A stretch of DNA of 64,000 nucleotides from Streptomyces antnestii (GCF_004005495.1 NZ_RZYA01000013.1:1-64000), one strand, 5' to 3'; numbered from the stretch's first letter, positions 18,001-26,154 are shown. Notes: generated by a model from the sequence alone, not told the origin. Numbers and translations are program-made.

Positions 18001-18426
18001 GTCTCGTACGCGTCGAACGCGCCGCGCGGCCCGGTCGTCGCCCTGGCCGACGAGGCGACCTCGTCCGACGGCGACATGATCACGGCGGCGTTCAAACTCC
18101 TCGGGCTCGGCCCCGTCGTGGGCCAGCGCACCTGGGGCGGCGTCGTCGGCATGACGGGCCGCCACACGCTGGGCGACGGCACGGTCATCACGGTCCCGAT
18201 GAACGCGGCCTGGTTCCCCGAGTACGGCTGGTCCATCGAGAACAAGGGCGTGGCACCGGACATCGAGGTCCTGCGCACGCCCCTGGACTGGGCCGAGGGC
18301 CGCCACGCCCAACTCGACGACGCGGTCTACCTGGCCCTGGACCTCCTCGTAGCCTCCCCCGCCAAAACCCCCCCGGACTACACCAACACCCCCAACCACA
18401 CCCGCCCCAAACTCCCTCCCCGCTAG
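15097..18426 (+). CDS. Tricorn-protease homologue (S41 serine protease with propeller domains)
   Basis: A large 1109-residue cytosolic peptidase that degrades oligopeptides. The N-terminal 650 residues form two beta-propeller regions with TolB-like repeats (FSPDGRHIAYTT, FSPDGAWLTW, FTRDGRYLAF). A PDZ domain (about 800-880) and the S41 catalytic core follow. The catalytic set matches tricorn: S766-H767 in LCTSHAYV, nucleophile S990 in SSDGDM, and E1048 in SIENKG. An unusual Glu/Gly-rich insertion (about residues 409-432) breaks the propeller region. GTG 15097 is the start. It is divergent from tetR. Confidence 0.92.
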   Translation: MSDDAYLRFPHLHEDRLCFETEDDLWVAPLDQPGRAWRITVDRTKVSHPRFSPDGRHIAYTTWRSLDPEIYLMPVDGGPARRLTYWGSSDTQVRGWTPPDRDGRTVILAVASHGQPFSYFTWAYDVPTDGSPGGRLPWGPVSDIAVADLDGERKTLLLTGTPPHEPAAWKRYRGGAQGRLWLHGRQLVADLDGHLEAPMFVAGRIAFLSDHQGIGNVYSCLPDGSDLRRHSDHDAFYARNASSDGTRIVYQCAGDLWIIDDLAAGSVPRKLDVRLGGPRVGRRPYQVPAAHHVDGLSVDETGRASAVVVRGSLYWLTHRDGPARTIADTPGVRVRLPEMLGPGGQVAYVTDAEGEDAVEISYLPRASGEREPRRLASGQLGRVLEMVSDPDGERLAIASNDGRLLLIDTSEEEEGEEGEAGEGNKGEGEGHEETAPEPPSASGEVTELIRSINGPVRDLAFSPDGAWLTWSHPGIGRSLRQIKMARIKDRTIIDVTNGRFEDENPVFTRDGRYLAFLSWRGFDPVYDVHTGDLSFPLGCRPYLVPLSSATPSPFALSPHGRTAAGGLDPTEDSGADGAPTVEIEGLPERVVPFPVAASKYSALYPVSGGGLVWLRWPISGALGETFVNPADTSGRPTLEHFNLTKGKKTELVTHLDWFAPSGDGTRLVVVDEGELRAVPSTETGDSDTTVWIDLRRILHEVDPGAEWRQAYDEAGRIIRAYFWDPKMSGIDWDAVLAQYRPLVERVASPDEFADLLREVLGELCTSHAYVSAARRNEGPPHYQRAQGLLGANFVHREGGWQLVRVLPGDSSDSKARSPLAGSGIREGAVLTHVDGRPVDPVAGPYPLLAGAGGTTVELTFRPAEGEGPSRRVAVVPLIDERPLRYQDWVAKRRAVVRELSGGKCGYLHIPDMGGSGWAQFNRDVRMEVSRPALIVDVRGNAGGHISELVVEKLTRKILGWDLTRNAQPVSYASNAPRGPVVALADEATSSDGDMITAAFKLLGLGPVVGQRTWGGVVGMTGRHTLGDGTVITVPMNAAWFPEYGWSIENKGVAPDIEVLRTPLDWAEGRHAQLDDAVYLALDLLVASPAKTPPDYTNTPNHTRPKLPPR

Positions 18427-18436
18427 CCCGCTCCCT

Positions 18437-18533
18437 CTGTGGGCAACTGGTCCGCCCCCTCCCCCACCCGCTCCCTCGCCTCCCCCTGTGGGCAACTGGT
18501 TCGCCAGGGGCGGAACGGGTGGGCACAGCCCAC
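18437..18533. repeat. Direct 20-bp repeat and hairpin after the tricorn gene
   Basis: CTGTGGGCAACTGGTCCGCC (18437-18456) recurs with one mismatch at 18486-18505. It is followed by a hairpin GTGGGC-ACA-GCCCAC (18519-18533). The region lies between convergent genes and probably ends transcription of the tricorn gene. Confidence 0.6.
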
Positions 18534-18568
18534 GCGCCGGGCGCCAACGCAAAGGGCGCGAGCCACGC

Positions 18569-18605
18569 AAAAAACGAGGGCCACCCGGCGTCCCGGGTGA
18601 CCCTC
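18569..18605 (-). terminator. Rho-independent terminator of the small hydrophilic protein gene
   Basis: Read on the minus strand, a GC-rich stem (GAGGG/CCCTC, one mismatch, then CACCCGG/CCGGGTG; 18576-18605) is followed by six T residues (18569-18574). It begins 24 bp after the stop codon at 18629. Confidence 0.85.
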
Positions 18606-18628
18606 ATCCGCAAGGCTCAGCGCCAGCG

Positions 18629-18835
18629 TCAGGCGTCGTAGTCCTGATCGAACCGATCCTGCGCCTCCTGCGCACTCCGCTGGGCCTCATCGGACTGCGA
18701 ACGCCCACGCTCGCTCATCCGGTCCTGCCCCTGCGAGGCACGCTCACTCGCCTCGTCCTTGCCTTGACCCGTCTTCTGCTTGGCCTTCTCGGCGAGCTGA
18801 TCGGCCTTCTCCTGGAACTGGTCCTTCATGCCCAT
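18629..18835 (-). CDS. Small hydrophilic helical protein (CsbD/stress-protein-like)
   Basis: A 68-residue protein, almost entirely charged and polar (Gln, Lys, Glu, Asp, Arg), starting MGMKDQFQEKADQLAEK. It has no hydrophobic core and no cysteine. The composition and the alternating Lys/Gln/Ala heptads resemble CsbD-like or LEA-like stress proteins, but no diagnostic motif proves it. It is a single gene with its own strong terminator, so it is likely expressed at high level, perhaps under stress. Confidence 0.75.
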   Translation of the reverse strand: MGMKDQFQEKADQLAEKAKQKTGQGKDEASERASQGQDRMSERGRSQSDEAQRSAQEAQDRFDQDYDA

Positions 18836-18950
18836 GCGATTTCACTCCCGTATTGGGTGAGGGGGGTTCGGGCTCGACCAGACTTACACGCCAGGACATC
18901 CCACGCATTTCGATCAATAACGCATCGTGCCCGCCTCCCGAAACCGCCGG

Positions 18951-19826
18951 TCAACCACCCCGTACGGACTCGTCGGCGGCGCCCCCCGCCCCCACGAGCC
19001 CGGTCGACACACTGCTCAGGCGCGGCTCGAAGCGCCGCATCTCGCGCTGCCCGACCGCCCCGATGATCCCGGGCAGATAGCCCCGGATCCCCTGCATGCC
19101 CCGCAGCCACCACTGCGCGTACACATGGCTGGAGCGCCGCTCGATACCCGCGACGATCCGGTCCACGGCCGGGCCCAGCGGATACGTCTTGTTCGACGGC
19201 CACGGCAGCCGCTGCCGCAGCTCCCGCATCACGTCGTCCTGGTCGGCGCCGCGCACCATGTCGGTGTCGGTCCACGACAGGTAACCGACCCCGACCCGCA
19301 CGCCCTTGTAGCCGACCTCGGCACGCAGGCTGTGCGCGTACGCCTCCACGCCCGACTTGGACGCGCAGTACGCGGTCATCATGGGCGCCGGGGTGATCGC
19401 GGCGAGGGACGCGATCTGGAGCAGGTAGCCGCGGCTCTCCATCAGCACCGGCAGGAACGCTCGCGCCGTGACCGCCGACCCGATCAGGTTGACCTCGATG
19501 ACCCGCCGCCAGGCGACGGGGTCCGACTCGACGAAGGGGCCGCCGTTGGCCACCCCGGCGTTCGCGACGACGATGTCGACCTTGCCGAAGCGCTGCTTGA
19601 CCTCCTCGGCGACCTGCGCCATCGCCACATGGTCGGTGACGTCGGCGTGCCAGAAGTCGCTGTCCGTGTCGAGGCGTTCGGAGACCGCCTTCAGCTCGTC
19701 CGGCTCCAGACCGACCAGCGCGATCTTCGCGCCGCGCGCCGCCAGCTTGCGCGCGAGGAGCTCCCCGACGCCGCGCGCGGCGCCCGTGACGACCGCGACC
19801 TGTCCTTCGAGACTGACCCTGCTCAT
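18951..19826 (-). CDS. Short-chain dehydrogenase/reductase, third gene of the BVMO operon
   Basis: NAD(P)-dependent classical SDR, 291 residues. The cofactor motif is TGAARGVG (14-21), NAG lies at 89-91, and the catalytic S140, Y153 and K157 are present. Its start overlaps the stop of the alpha/beta hydrolase (ATGA). In the operon the likely role is alcohol-to-ketone interconversion, supplying or clearing the substrate of the Baeyer-Villiger enzyme. The C-terminal tail (about 265-291) is a poorly conserved extension. Confidence 0.92.
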   Translation of the reverse strand: MSRVSLEGQVAVVTGAARGVGELLARKLAARGAKIALVGLEPDELKAVSERLDTDSDFWHADVTDHVAMAQVAEEVKQRFGKVDIVVANAGVANGGPFVESDPVAWRRVIEVNLIGSAVTARAFLPVLMESRGYLLQIASLAAITPAPMMTAYCASKSGVEAYAHSLRAEVGYKGVRVGVGYLSWTDTDMVRGADQDDVMRELRQRLPWPSNKTYPLGPAVDRIVAGIERRSSHVYAQWWLRGMQGIRGYLPGIIGAVGQREMRRFEPRLSSVSTGLVGAGGAADESVRGG

Positions 19827-20749
19827 GCGGATGCCGCTCCCTTCATCTCCACGTGGTTCGCGGACAGTTCACGTATGCGCTCGGTGACGAGCTCCGGCGC
19901 CTCGACGGGCGTCATGTGCCCGAGGCCGGTGAGTTCGGTGAGCCCCACGCACTTGGGCAGTGTCGCGGCCAGGCGCCGGGCGTGCACCACGGGCGTGAGC
20001 CGGTCGGCGGTACCGGCGACGACCGCCGTGGGCACCGTCAACGCGGCGACTCCCTCGTCGAGTTCGAGCTCGGCGAGGACGTGCGACCAGTGGTACCGCA
20101 CCTTGGTCGGGCAGGCGTGCACGATCCGCGCACACGCCTCGACCTTGTCCGGCGCAGAGCCGGGGCCCATGGTCGCGTAGCGCAGGACCTTCTTGCCGAG
20201 GGGCGTGACGGGTCCGAGCGGTGCCCGCGCGCCGAGCACGGCGGTGGTGATCCGGGTGCGCAGGCGCCCCGCCCGCAGCGGCAGCACCGTCGACTCGGCG
20301 ACGAGCCGCGAACTGCCCGTGCTGCACAGCAGGACAGCCGCCGCGTGCTCACGGAACGCCGGCCGCCGCGAGGCCGCCATCATCGTCATGCCGCCCATGG
20401 AGTGCCCGGCGAGCACGGCCTTCTCCCCCGGCGCGAGCGTCGCCGCGAGCACCGCCTCCAGGTCGTCCGCGAGCATGTCCGTCGAGTACGGGGCCTGCCC
20501 CGCGGGGCTGCGGCCGTGCCCGCGCTGGTCGTACGCGACGACCCGGTGGTCGGCGGCAAGGGAGCGTATCTGCGCCGCCCAGAACGCCGTCGAACACGTC
20601 CACCCGTGCGCGAGCACCACCGCGGGCGCACCCTCGGGTCCGTGCACCTCCACGTGCAGCCGCGCCCCGTCGGCGGAGACCGCCGTCAGCTCCCGCGCCG
20701 CGACCGGCGGCGCATAAGGCCCACTCGTCACATGCATCAACCGGCTCAT
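19823..20749 (-). CDS. Alpha/beta hydrolase (putative esterase), second gene of the BVMO operon
   Basis: A 308-residue hydrolase with an HGW oxyanion segment at 49-51 and the nucleophile elbow GHSMG (S117). The probable acid is the Asp in GTADRLTP, and the probable His is in GLGHMTPVE. ATG 20749 overlaps the monooxygenase stop by 4 nt, and the gene's stop overlaps the SDR start by 4 nt, so all three genes are translationally coupled. The expected job is hydrolysis of the ester or lactone made by the monooxygenase. Confidence 0.92.
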   Translation of the reverse strand: MSRLMHVTSGPYAPPVAARELTAVSADGARLHVEVHGPEGAPAVVLAHGWTCSTAFWAAQIRSLAADHRVVAYDQRGHGRSPAGQAPYSTDMLADDLEAVLAATLAPGEKAVLAGHSMGGMTMMAASRRPAFREHAAAVLLCSTGSSRLVAESTVLPLRAGRLRTRITTAVLGARAPLGPVTPLGKKVLRYATMGPGSAPDKVEACARIVHACPTKVRYHWSHVLAELELDEGVAALTVPTAVVAGTADRLTPVVHARRLAATLPKCVGLTELTGLGHMTPVEAPELVTERIRELSANHVEMKGAASA

Positions 20750-22299
20750 GCCGCTCCCGCCTCCACCTTGTCGCCCCGGCCCTTCTTCGTACGTGCCTTC
20801 GCCACCGCGGCCGGCTTGGCCGCCGCCGCCCTGACCACCTCGTACTCGCCGAGGTCGACGCGGCGCGTGGCGGACCGGAACTCGGTCGTCGTGCCCGGCC
20901 ACAGCGTCGTGTTCACGCCGTTGTCGTCGAGGTACCAGCTGCTGCAGCCGCCGGAGCTCCACACCGTGCGCTCCATCCGGTCCTGCACACGGCGGTTCCA
21001 GCCGTTCACCGCGGAGACGCGCGGGTTCAGCGCGACCCGGCCGCCGAGCACGTCCAACTGGCGCATGTAGTCGGCCAGATAGTTCAGCTGCGACTCGATC
21101 ATGAGGATCATCGAGGAGTTGCCGAGACCGGTGTTCGGGCCGATCACGGTCATGAAGTTCGGGAACCCGGCCGCCGTCGCGCCGCGCAGCGACTTCATGC
21201 CGTCCTTCCAGGAGTCCATGAGCGTGTGGCCCTCGGGACCCACGACCCGGTCCGCGATCGGCATGTCCGTGACGTGGAAGCCGGTGCTGAAGACGATCGC
21301 GTCGACTTCGACCTCGCTGCCGTCCGAGCCGACCAGCGTGGAGCCGCGGATCTCGCTGAGGCCGGCGGCCACGACGTCGACATTCGGCTGCGCGAGCGCC
21401 GGGTAGTAGGCGTTGGACAGCAGGATGCGCTTGCAGCCGATGCGGTAGTCCGGGGTGAGCTTGGCGCGCAGGGCCGGGTCCTTGATGGACCGGTGGATGT
21501 TGCGCTTGGCCAGCTGCTCGACGAGGCCCAGCTCGTTCGGCCGCTTCGTGAACGCCTGCACCTGGAGCTCACGGATGCCCCACAGCAGGCCGCGCCTGGC
21601 CTGCGTGGTGAACGGCAGCTGGCGGTGCAGCCAGCGCTCGGCGCCCGTGATGGCGCGGTCGGCGCGCGGCATGACCCACGGCGGGGTGCGCTGGAACAGC
21701 GTCAGCTGCGCCACGTCCCGCTGGATGGCCGGGACGATCTGGATGGCCGAGGCGCCGGTGCCGATCACTGCGACGCGCTTGCCGCGCAGGTCGTAGTCGT
21801 GGTCCCAGCGCGCCGAGTGGAACACCTTGCCGGGGAAGGCGTCGAGGCCCTTGATGTCCGGCATCTTCGGGTCGGACAGCGGCCCGGTCGCCGAGACGAC
21901 GACGTCGGCGGTGAGCGTCCCCTGCGACGTCTCGACCACCCACCACAGCTTCTCGGCGTCCCAGCGCGCCTGCTTCACCTCGTGGTCGAAGCGGATGTGC
22001 GGGCGCAGCCGGAAGGTGTCGGCGACGCCCTCCAGGTACTCGCGGATGTGCTCCTGGCCGGAGAAGGTGCGCGGCCAGTCGGCGTTGGGCGCGAAGGAGA
22101 AGGAGTAGAGGTGGGAGGGCACGTCGCACGCGCATCCCGGGTAGCTGTTGTCGCGCCAGGTGCCGCCGACGGCGCCCGCCCGCTCCAGGATCACGAAGTC
22201 GGTGATGCCTTCGCGCCGCAGTCGGACCGCGGCCCCGAGGCCGCCGAAACCGGACCCGATCACCGCCACCCGTACGTGCTCATGCTCGTGCTCAGTCAT
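20746..22299 (-). CDS. Flavin-containing Baeyer-Villiger-type monooxygenase
   Basis: FAD/NADPH monooxygenase of 517 residues. The first dinucleotide motif is GSGFGG (15-20). The Baeyer-Villiger fingerprint F-x-G-x3-H-x3-W-D is intact (F155, G157, H161, W165, D166). A second GTGASAI motif follows for NADPH. The enzyme should insert oxygen next to a ketone to make an ester. The C-terminus is Lys/Ala-rich. It leads the operon monooxygenase-hydrolase-SDR, an order like the start of the mycobacterial mymA operon (mymA, lipR, sadH). A MerR gene is divergent. Confidence 0.92.
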   Translation of the reverse strand: MTEHEHEHVRVAVIGSGFGGLGAAVRLRREGITDFVILERAGAVGGTWRDNSYPGCACDVPSHLYSFSFAPNADWPRTFSGQEHIREYLEGVADTFRLRPHIRFDHEVKQARWDAEKLWWVVETSQGTLTADVVVSATGPLSDPKMPDIKGLDAFPGKVFHSARWDHDYDLRGKRVAVIGTGASAIQIVPAIQRDVAQLTLFQRTPPWVMPRADRAITGAERWLHRQLPFTTQARRGLLWGIRELQVQAFTKRPNELGLVEQLAKRNIHRSIKDPALRAKLTPDYRIGCKRILLSNAYYPALAQPNVDVVAAGLSEIRGSTLVGSDGSEVEVDAIVFSTGFHVTDMPIADRVVGPEGHTLMDSWKDGMKSLRGATAAGFPNFMTVIGPNTGLGNSSMILMIESQLNYLADYMRQLDVLGGRVALNPRVSAVNGWNRRVQDRMERTVWSSGGCSSWYLDDNGVNTTLWPGTTTEFRSATRRVDLGEYEVVRAAAAKPAAVAKARTKKGRGDKVEAGAA

Positions 22300-22327
22300 C
22301 CCGGCGCCTCCCTAGCCCTGCGACCCT

Positions 22328-22412
22328 GCCAGTGAACACTGGCGCAATGGGGAGACTAGAGCAGCTCCGTACTCATGGGTAGGGGTCGAGACCATCAAAG
22401 TTACTGGCGGTA
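22328..22412. promoter_or_regulatory. Palindrome and half-site between the BVMO operon and merR
   Basis: GCCAGTG-AA-CACTGGC (22328-22343) is a perfect 7+2+7 palindrome 29 bp before the monooxygenase start. ACTGGCG recurs at 22403-22409 inside TACTGGCGGTA. These are the best candidates for the MerR-family operator controlling both directions. Confidence 0.6.
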
Positions 22413-22429
22413 CAACATAGGCTTCCCCC

Positions 22430-23116
22430 GTGGCGAAGGAAGCAGTGAGAAACGCACCGGCGAAGGACACCGGCCCCCGCGAGTTCCGCATGGAGGAGCT
22501 CGCCCGGGAGGCCGGCATCACCGTGCGCACCCTGCGCTTCTACCGCGAACGCAAGCTCATCCCGCCCCCGCGCCGCGAGGGCCGCATCGCCTGGTACGAC
22601 GAGAGCCACCTGGCCCGCCTGCGCACCATCGCCGCCCTCCTGGAGCGCGGCCACACCCTGAGCGGCATCGCGGAACTCTCCGAGGCCTTCGACCGCGGCC
22701 GCGACGTCGGCGAACTCCTCGGCCTCGGCGAACCCTCCGAGGAGACCCCCGTCCGCCTCACCCCCGAGGAACTCGCCGACTACTTCGCCGGCCAGGTCAC
22801 CCCCGAGAACCTCGAAGCCGCGATGGACCTCGGCTACGTCGGCGTCGACGGCGAGGAGATCGTCCACGTCAGCCGCCGCCTGCTCGACGTGTCTGCCGCC
22901 CTCGTCCGCGAGGGCGTCCCGCTCGCCGACGTCCTCTCCGCCGCCAAACGCGTGCGCGCCCACGCGGAGGACCTCGCCGAACTCTTCACGGACCTGGTCC
23001 TCTCCCACGCCACAGAAAAGGACCTCCAGCGCCTGCGCCCACTCGCCAAGAACGTGGTCGAGGCCGAACTGTCACTGGCCCTGGACCGCAGGCTGGCCAG
23101 GAAACCGGCCAACTGA
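22430..23116 (+). CDS. MerR-family transcriptional regulator
   Basis: A 228-residue regulator with an N-terminal winged helix (residues 20-90: ELAREAGITVRTLRFYRERK). A long helical C-terminal domain has no metal-binding cysteines, so it probably senses an organic ligand. The start is GTG 22430. No Shine-Dalgarno sequence is visible, and TAGGCT at 22418-22423 could be the -10 of a leaderless transcript. Divergent from, and likely the regulator of, the monooxygenase-hydrolase-SDR operon. Confidence 0.9.
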   Translation: MAKEAVRNAPAKDTGPREFRMEELAREAGITVRTLRFYRERKLIPPPRREGRIAWYDESHLARLRTIAALLERGHTLSGIAELSEAFDRGRDVGELLGLGEPSEETPVRLTPEELADYFAGQVTPENLEAAMDLGYVGVDGEEIVHVSRRLLDVSAALVREGVPLADVLSAAKRVRAHAEDLAELFTDLVLSHATEKDLQRLRPLAKNVVEAELSLALDRRLARKPAN

Positions 23117-23182
23117 CCGCGTCGCCCACCACGCCTCACCGAGCCGAGCCGAGCCGATCCGAGCCCGCCACGCCCGAAGGGC

Positions 23183-23983
23183 CTACTCGTAGACGACCGT
23201 CACCGGCGCGTGGTCCGACCACCGCTCGTCATGCGTGGCGGCCCGCTCGACGAATCCCTTGACCGCCCGCGCCGCGAGCCCGGGCGTCGCGAGCTGGTAG
23301 TCGATCCTCCACCCGGAATCGTTGTCGAACGCACGCCCGCGGTAGGACCACCACGAATACGGGCCCTCCTCGTCCGGGTGCAGGCTGCGGACCACGTCGA
23401 CGTAGCCGCCGTCGGACTCGTCGAGGACCTGGCCGAACCACTCCCGCTCCTCGGGGAGGAATCCGGAGTTCTTCTTGTTGGACTTCCAGTTCTTGAGGTC
23501 GGCCTCCTGGTGGGCGATGTTCCAGTCGCCGCACACGACCACCTCGCGACCCTCGGCGGCGGCGCGCTCGCGCAGCCCCTTCAGGTAGGCCAGGAACTCG
23601 CCCATGAAGCGGATCTTCTCGTCCTGGCGCTCGGTGCCGACCTCGCCGGACGGCAGGTAGAGGCTGGCGACGACGACGCCGGGCAGGTCGACCTCCACGT
23701 ACCGGCCGGTCCCGTCGAACTCCTCGGAGCCGAAGCCGATCTGCACCCGATCCGGCGCGCGGCGCGTGTAGACCGAGACGCCGGCCCGCCCCTTCGCGCT
23801 GGACGGGGCGTGGACGACGTGCCACCCCTCGGGCTCGCGCACCTCGTCGGGCATCTGCTTCGCCTCGGCCCGTACTTCCTGGAGGCACAGGACATCCGCG
23901 GAGGTCCCGGCCAGCCACTCCACGAAGCCCTTCTTGGCGGCGGCCCGCACGCCGTTCACGTTCACAGTCGTCACAGTCAGCAT
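23183..23983 (-). CDS. xth: Exodeoxyribonuclease III (AP endonuclease family)
   Basis: DNA-repair nuclease of 266 residues that cleaves at abasic sites and removes 3' blocks. The metal ligand E36 lies in LQEVR. GDWNIAH carries the catalytic Asp/Asn, and the C-terminal SDHAPV carries the Asp-His pair. RIDYQLAT precedes it. ATG 23983 (MLTVTTVNVNG) matches the family N-terminus; a start seven codons upstream is less likely. It stands alone between MerR and the GNAT gene. Confidence 0.93.
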   Translation of the reverse strand: MLTVTTVNVNGVRAAAKKGFVEWLAGTSADVLCLQEVRAEAKQMPDEVREPEGWHVVHAPSSAKGRAGVSVYTRRAPDRVQIGFGSEEFDGTGRYVEVDLPGVVVASLYLPSGEVGTERQDEKIRFMGEFLAYLKGLRERAAAEGREVVVCGDWNIAHQEADLKNWKSNKKNSGFLPEEREWFGQVLDESDGGYVDVVRSLHPDEEGPYSWWSYRGRAFDNDSGWRIDYQLATPGLAARAVKGFVERAATHDERWSDHAPVTVVYE

Positions 23984-24041
23984 CCCGGCACGATACCGGC
24001 ACACTTAAACGGACAGCCTCGATCCCCACTCGGCATAGAGA

Positions 24042-24047
24042 TACGAT
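24042..24047 (+). promoter_or_regulatory. Possible -10 hexamer for a leaderless GNAT transcript
   Basis: TACGAT ends 7 nt before the ATG at 24055. No ribosome-binding site is present in the short leader, so a leaderless transcript is likely. Confidence 0.4.
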
Positions 24048-24054
24048 ACTTCGC

Positions 24055-24552
24055 ATGACTATTCAGCCCATGGCCCCCACCCTGCACCGCGTCTCCTTCG
24101 GCCACCCCGACGCGGTCCGGCTCAACGACCGCGTCCAGCTCGAATACGCCGAGCGCTACGGGGACGAGGGCGACGCCACCCCGCTCGACCCGACGATGTT
24201 CGACGCCCCGCGCGGCCTCTACCTGATCGCGTACGACGACGCGGGCACCCCGCTCGCCACCGGCGGCTGGCGCGCGCAGGAGCGGAACGACGAGGGATAC
24301 GCGGACGGTGACGCCGAGCTGAAGAGGATGTACGTCACACCGGAGGCCCGTGGGCTCGGGCTCGCCCGCCGCATACTCGCGGCCCTGGAGGAGGACGCCC
24401 GCACCACCGGCCGCACCCGCATGGTCCTGGAGACCGGCACCAAGCAGCCGGAGGCCATCTCCCTCTACACGTCGAGCGGGTACGCGCCCTGCGGCAAGTT
24501 CGGCCACTACCGGTTCTCGGACCTGAGCCGGTGCTTCGCCAAGGCCCTGTGA
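24055..24552 (+). CDS. GNAT-family N-acetyltransferase
   Basis: A 165-residue acetyltransferase. The acetyl-CoA loop is RGLGLARRI (about residues 100-108), preceded by ELKRMYVTPEA. The C-terminal SLYTSSGYAPCGKFGHY is typical of small-molecule GNATs. The substrate is unknown. ATG 24055 is followed in frame by another ATG at residue 6. A bidirectional terminator separates it from the tRNA-Ala gene. Confidence 0.88.
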   Translation: MTIQPMAPTLHRVSFGHPDAVRLNDRVQLEYAERYGDEGDATPLDPTMFDAPRGLYLIAYDDAGTPLATGGWRAQERNDEGYADGDAELKRMYVTPEARGLGLARRILAALEEDARTTGRTRMVLETGTKQPEAISLYTSSGYAPCGKFGHYRFSDLSRCFAKAL

Positions 24553-24628
24553 CGCGCGGCACATCGAAGTGCGGGTCAGAAGTGCGGGCCACGAGCGGGC
24601 CATGAACGGCCCCATGAGTGGGAAAGGC

Positions 24629-24662
24629 AAGAGCCCCACCGGACGAATCCGGTGGGGCTCTT
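24629..24662. terminator. Bidirectional terminator between GNAT and tRNA-Ala
   Basis: A perfect 14-bp stem (AAGAGCCCCACCGG and its complement) closes a 6-nt loop. The sequence ends in TT on the plus strand and TTGCC on the minus strand. It serves the GNAT gene on one side and the tRNA on the other. Confidence 0.85.
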
Positions 24663-24670
24663 AATTGCGG

Positions 24671-24744
24671 TGGACCTGTGGGGATTTGAACCCCAGACCC
24701 CCTCGATGCGAACGAGGTGCGCTACCAGACTGCGCCACAGGCCC
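24671..24744 (-). tRNA. tRNA-Ala, anticodon CGC
   Basis: A 74-nt cloverleaf. The acceptor GGGCCTG pairs with CAGGTCC and shows the G3:U70 pair that defines alanine tRNAs. The anticodon stem CCTCG/CGAGG holds the loop TTCGCAT (anticodon CGC). The T arm is TGGGG-TTCAAAT-CCCCA. The discriminator is A. The 3' CCA is not encoded. Confidence 0.96.
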
Positions 24745-24831
24745 TTGCAACGAGTGAAACTCTAGCATCCCGATCGGGGTGCTCGGAAATCCGGTCCTGG
24801 CTGGTCAGCCAGGGTGGCCCCGAACGGAGTC

Positions 24832-26154
24832 TCACTCATTGGCCGCGCGGGGCCGGCCGCCGCCGTCGTCGTACTGGTCGAAGAGCGGAGTGCGGCCGCG
24901 CTCACGGGAGCGGCGGGCGGAGGCGGCCCGACGGGCGTCACAGCGCTCGCCCCCGGCTTCCCCGCTCTCCCCCGCCTCTTCCGGCTCCCCCGCCGCCGCG
25001 GACTCCGCCGGCGCTTCACCCGCGTACGCGTCCTGCTCCGGCTGCGCGCCGCCCACCGTGCCGGAGCGCGCCGAGCTCCACGCGTCGGGGGCGCCCAGGT
25101 CGACACTGCCCGAGGCGCGCGGGGCGACCGGGGCGGTGACATAGGTCGGCAGCGGTACGGGGACCGGGTCCCAGCTGTCGCCGCGGCCGGGGCCGCGCTG
25201 CCGCTCGCGCTGCTGGTCGACCCATTCGGCGTGGTCGGTCTGCTCGACGAGCGCGCGCCGGTCGGCGGCCAGCGCCTCCAGGCCGGGGTCGGTCCCGACC
25301 GCTGGGACGGGGCCCTCTTCGGCTTCCTCCACCGCGCCGCGGCCCGTGGTGGGCTGGCGCCTGCGGGGCTGCCGTTCACGCAGCCGCTGCGCCGCGACCT
25401 CGGCCTGGCGCCGGTCCATCGTGTACGCGAAGCGGCGTCGCTCCTGCGTGCGCAGATAGACGATGTACGAGCTGAGCAGCACGGCGGGCACGGCGGGCGC
25501 CCACAGGAACGCGAGGCCGCCCACGGCGGCGACGACGGCGCCGGCCGTGAAGGCGAGGAACAGCATGACCGTCGTACGGCGCCTGCGCGCAAGCACCTTG
25601 GTGCGGCGGGCGCGGGCGGCGGCGTCGGCGGAGACGGCCTGCCGCTCGGCCGCGGTCCGGTCGGACGGGTGCCGCTCCGCCGTGGACCGGCCGTTCGTGT
25701 GCGGGCCGTCGGGTGTCCGGTCGGGGGACAACCCGTCGCTGACGGTCCGGGCGGTGACCTGACGGTCGGGGGTCTGCCGGGCGGGCGAAGTCCTGGGCTG
25801 GGGCCGGGACTCCGGGCGCGGCTCGGAGCCGGGGCGCCGCTCGCGCTGGGCATCCCGGTTCTCGTATCCGCGCTCACCTCGGAGCGGAGGCGCGGCGAAG
25901 GCCCGGACGTCCACCGAGTCGGTGATCTCGTCCGGGTCGCCGCGCTGCTCCTCCCCTTCGGGCGAGCGCGCCTGCAGGTCCTTGGCGTATCGGCGCTCCA
26001 TGCCCGCCCGTCCGGACAACAGCCGGATGGCGGTGCTGAAGCGTTCCGTCGGACGGGCCTCGTTCAGCTCGTCCTGCCTACGGAGCCACATCGGCACCAA
26101 GTAGGCGGCCCAGGCCCCGACGATGACTGCGTAGATGAGGCCGCTGCTGCTCAC
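24832..26154 (-). CDS. sepX: SepX / GlpR-type membrane division protein
   Basis: A 440-residue actinobacterial protein whose N-terminus (MSSSGLIYAVIVGAWAAYLV) matches SepX, required for Streptomyces cross-walls and sporulation, and corynebacterial GlpR, the membrane receptor of the gephyrin-like protein Glp. Hydrophobic segments lie at about 5-24, 194-214 and 216-235. Residues 62-180 and the C-terminal half are charged, Pro/Arg-rich and probably disordered. The gene is the last of a co-oriented string with glp/moeA, as in corynebacteria. I recognise the family from memory and did not verify it by search. Confidence 0.85.
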   Translation of the reverse strand: MSSSGLIYAVIVGAWAAYLVPMWLRRQDELNEARPTERFSTAIRLLSGRAGMERRYAKDLQARSPEGEEQRGDPDEITDSVDVRAFAAPPLRGERGYENRDAQRERRPGSEPRPESRPQPRTSPARQTPDRQVTARTVSDGLSPDRTPDGPHTNGRSTAERHPSDRTAAERQAVSADAAARARRTKVLARRRRTTVMLFLAFTAGAVVAAVGGLAFLWAPAVPAVLLSSYIVYLRTQERRRFAYTMDRRQAEVAAQRLRERQPRRRQPTTGRGAVEEAEEGPVPAVGTDPGLEALAADRRALVEQTDHAEWVDQQRERQRGPGRGDSWDPVPVPLPTYVTAPVAPRASGSVDLGAPDAWSSARSGTVGGAQPEQDAYAGEAPAESAAAGEPEEAGESGEAGGERCDARRAASARRSRERGRTPLFDQYDDGGGRPRAANE

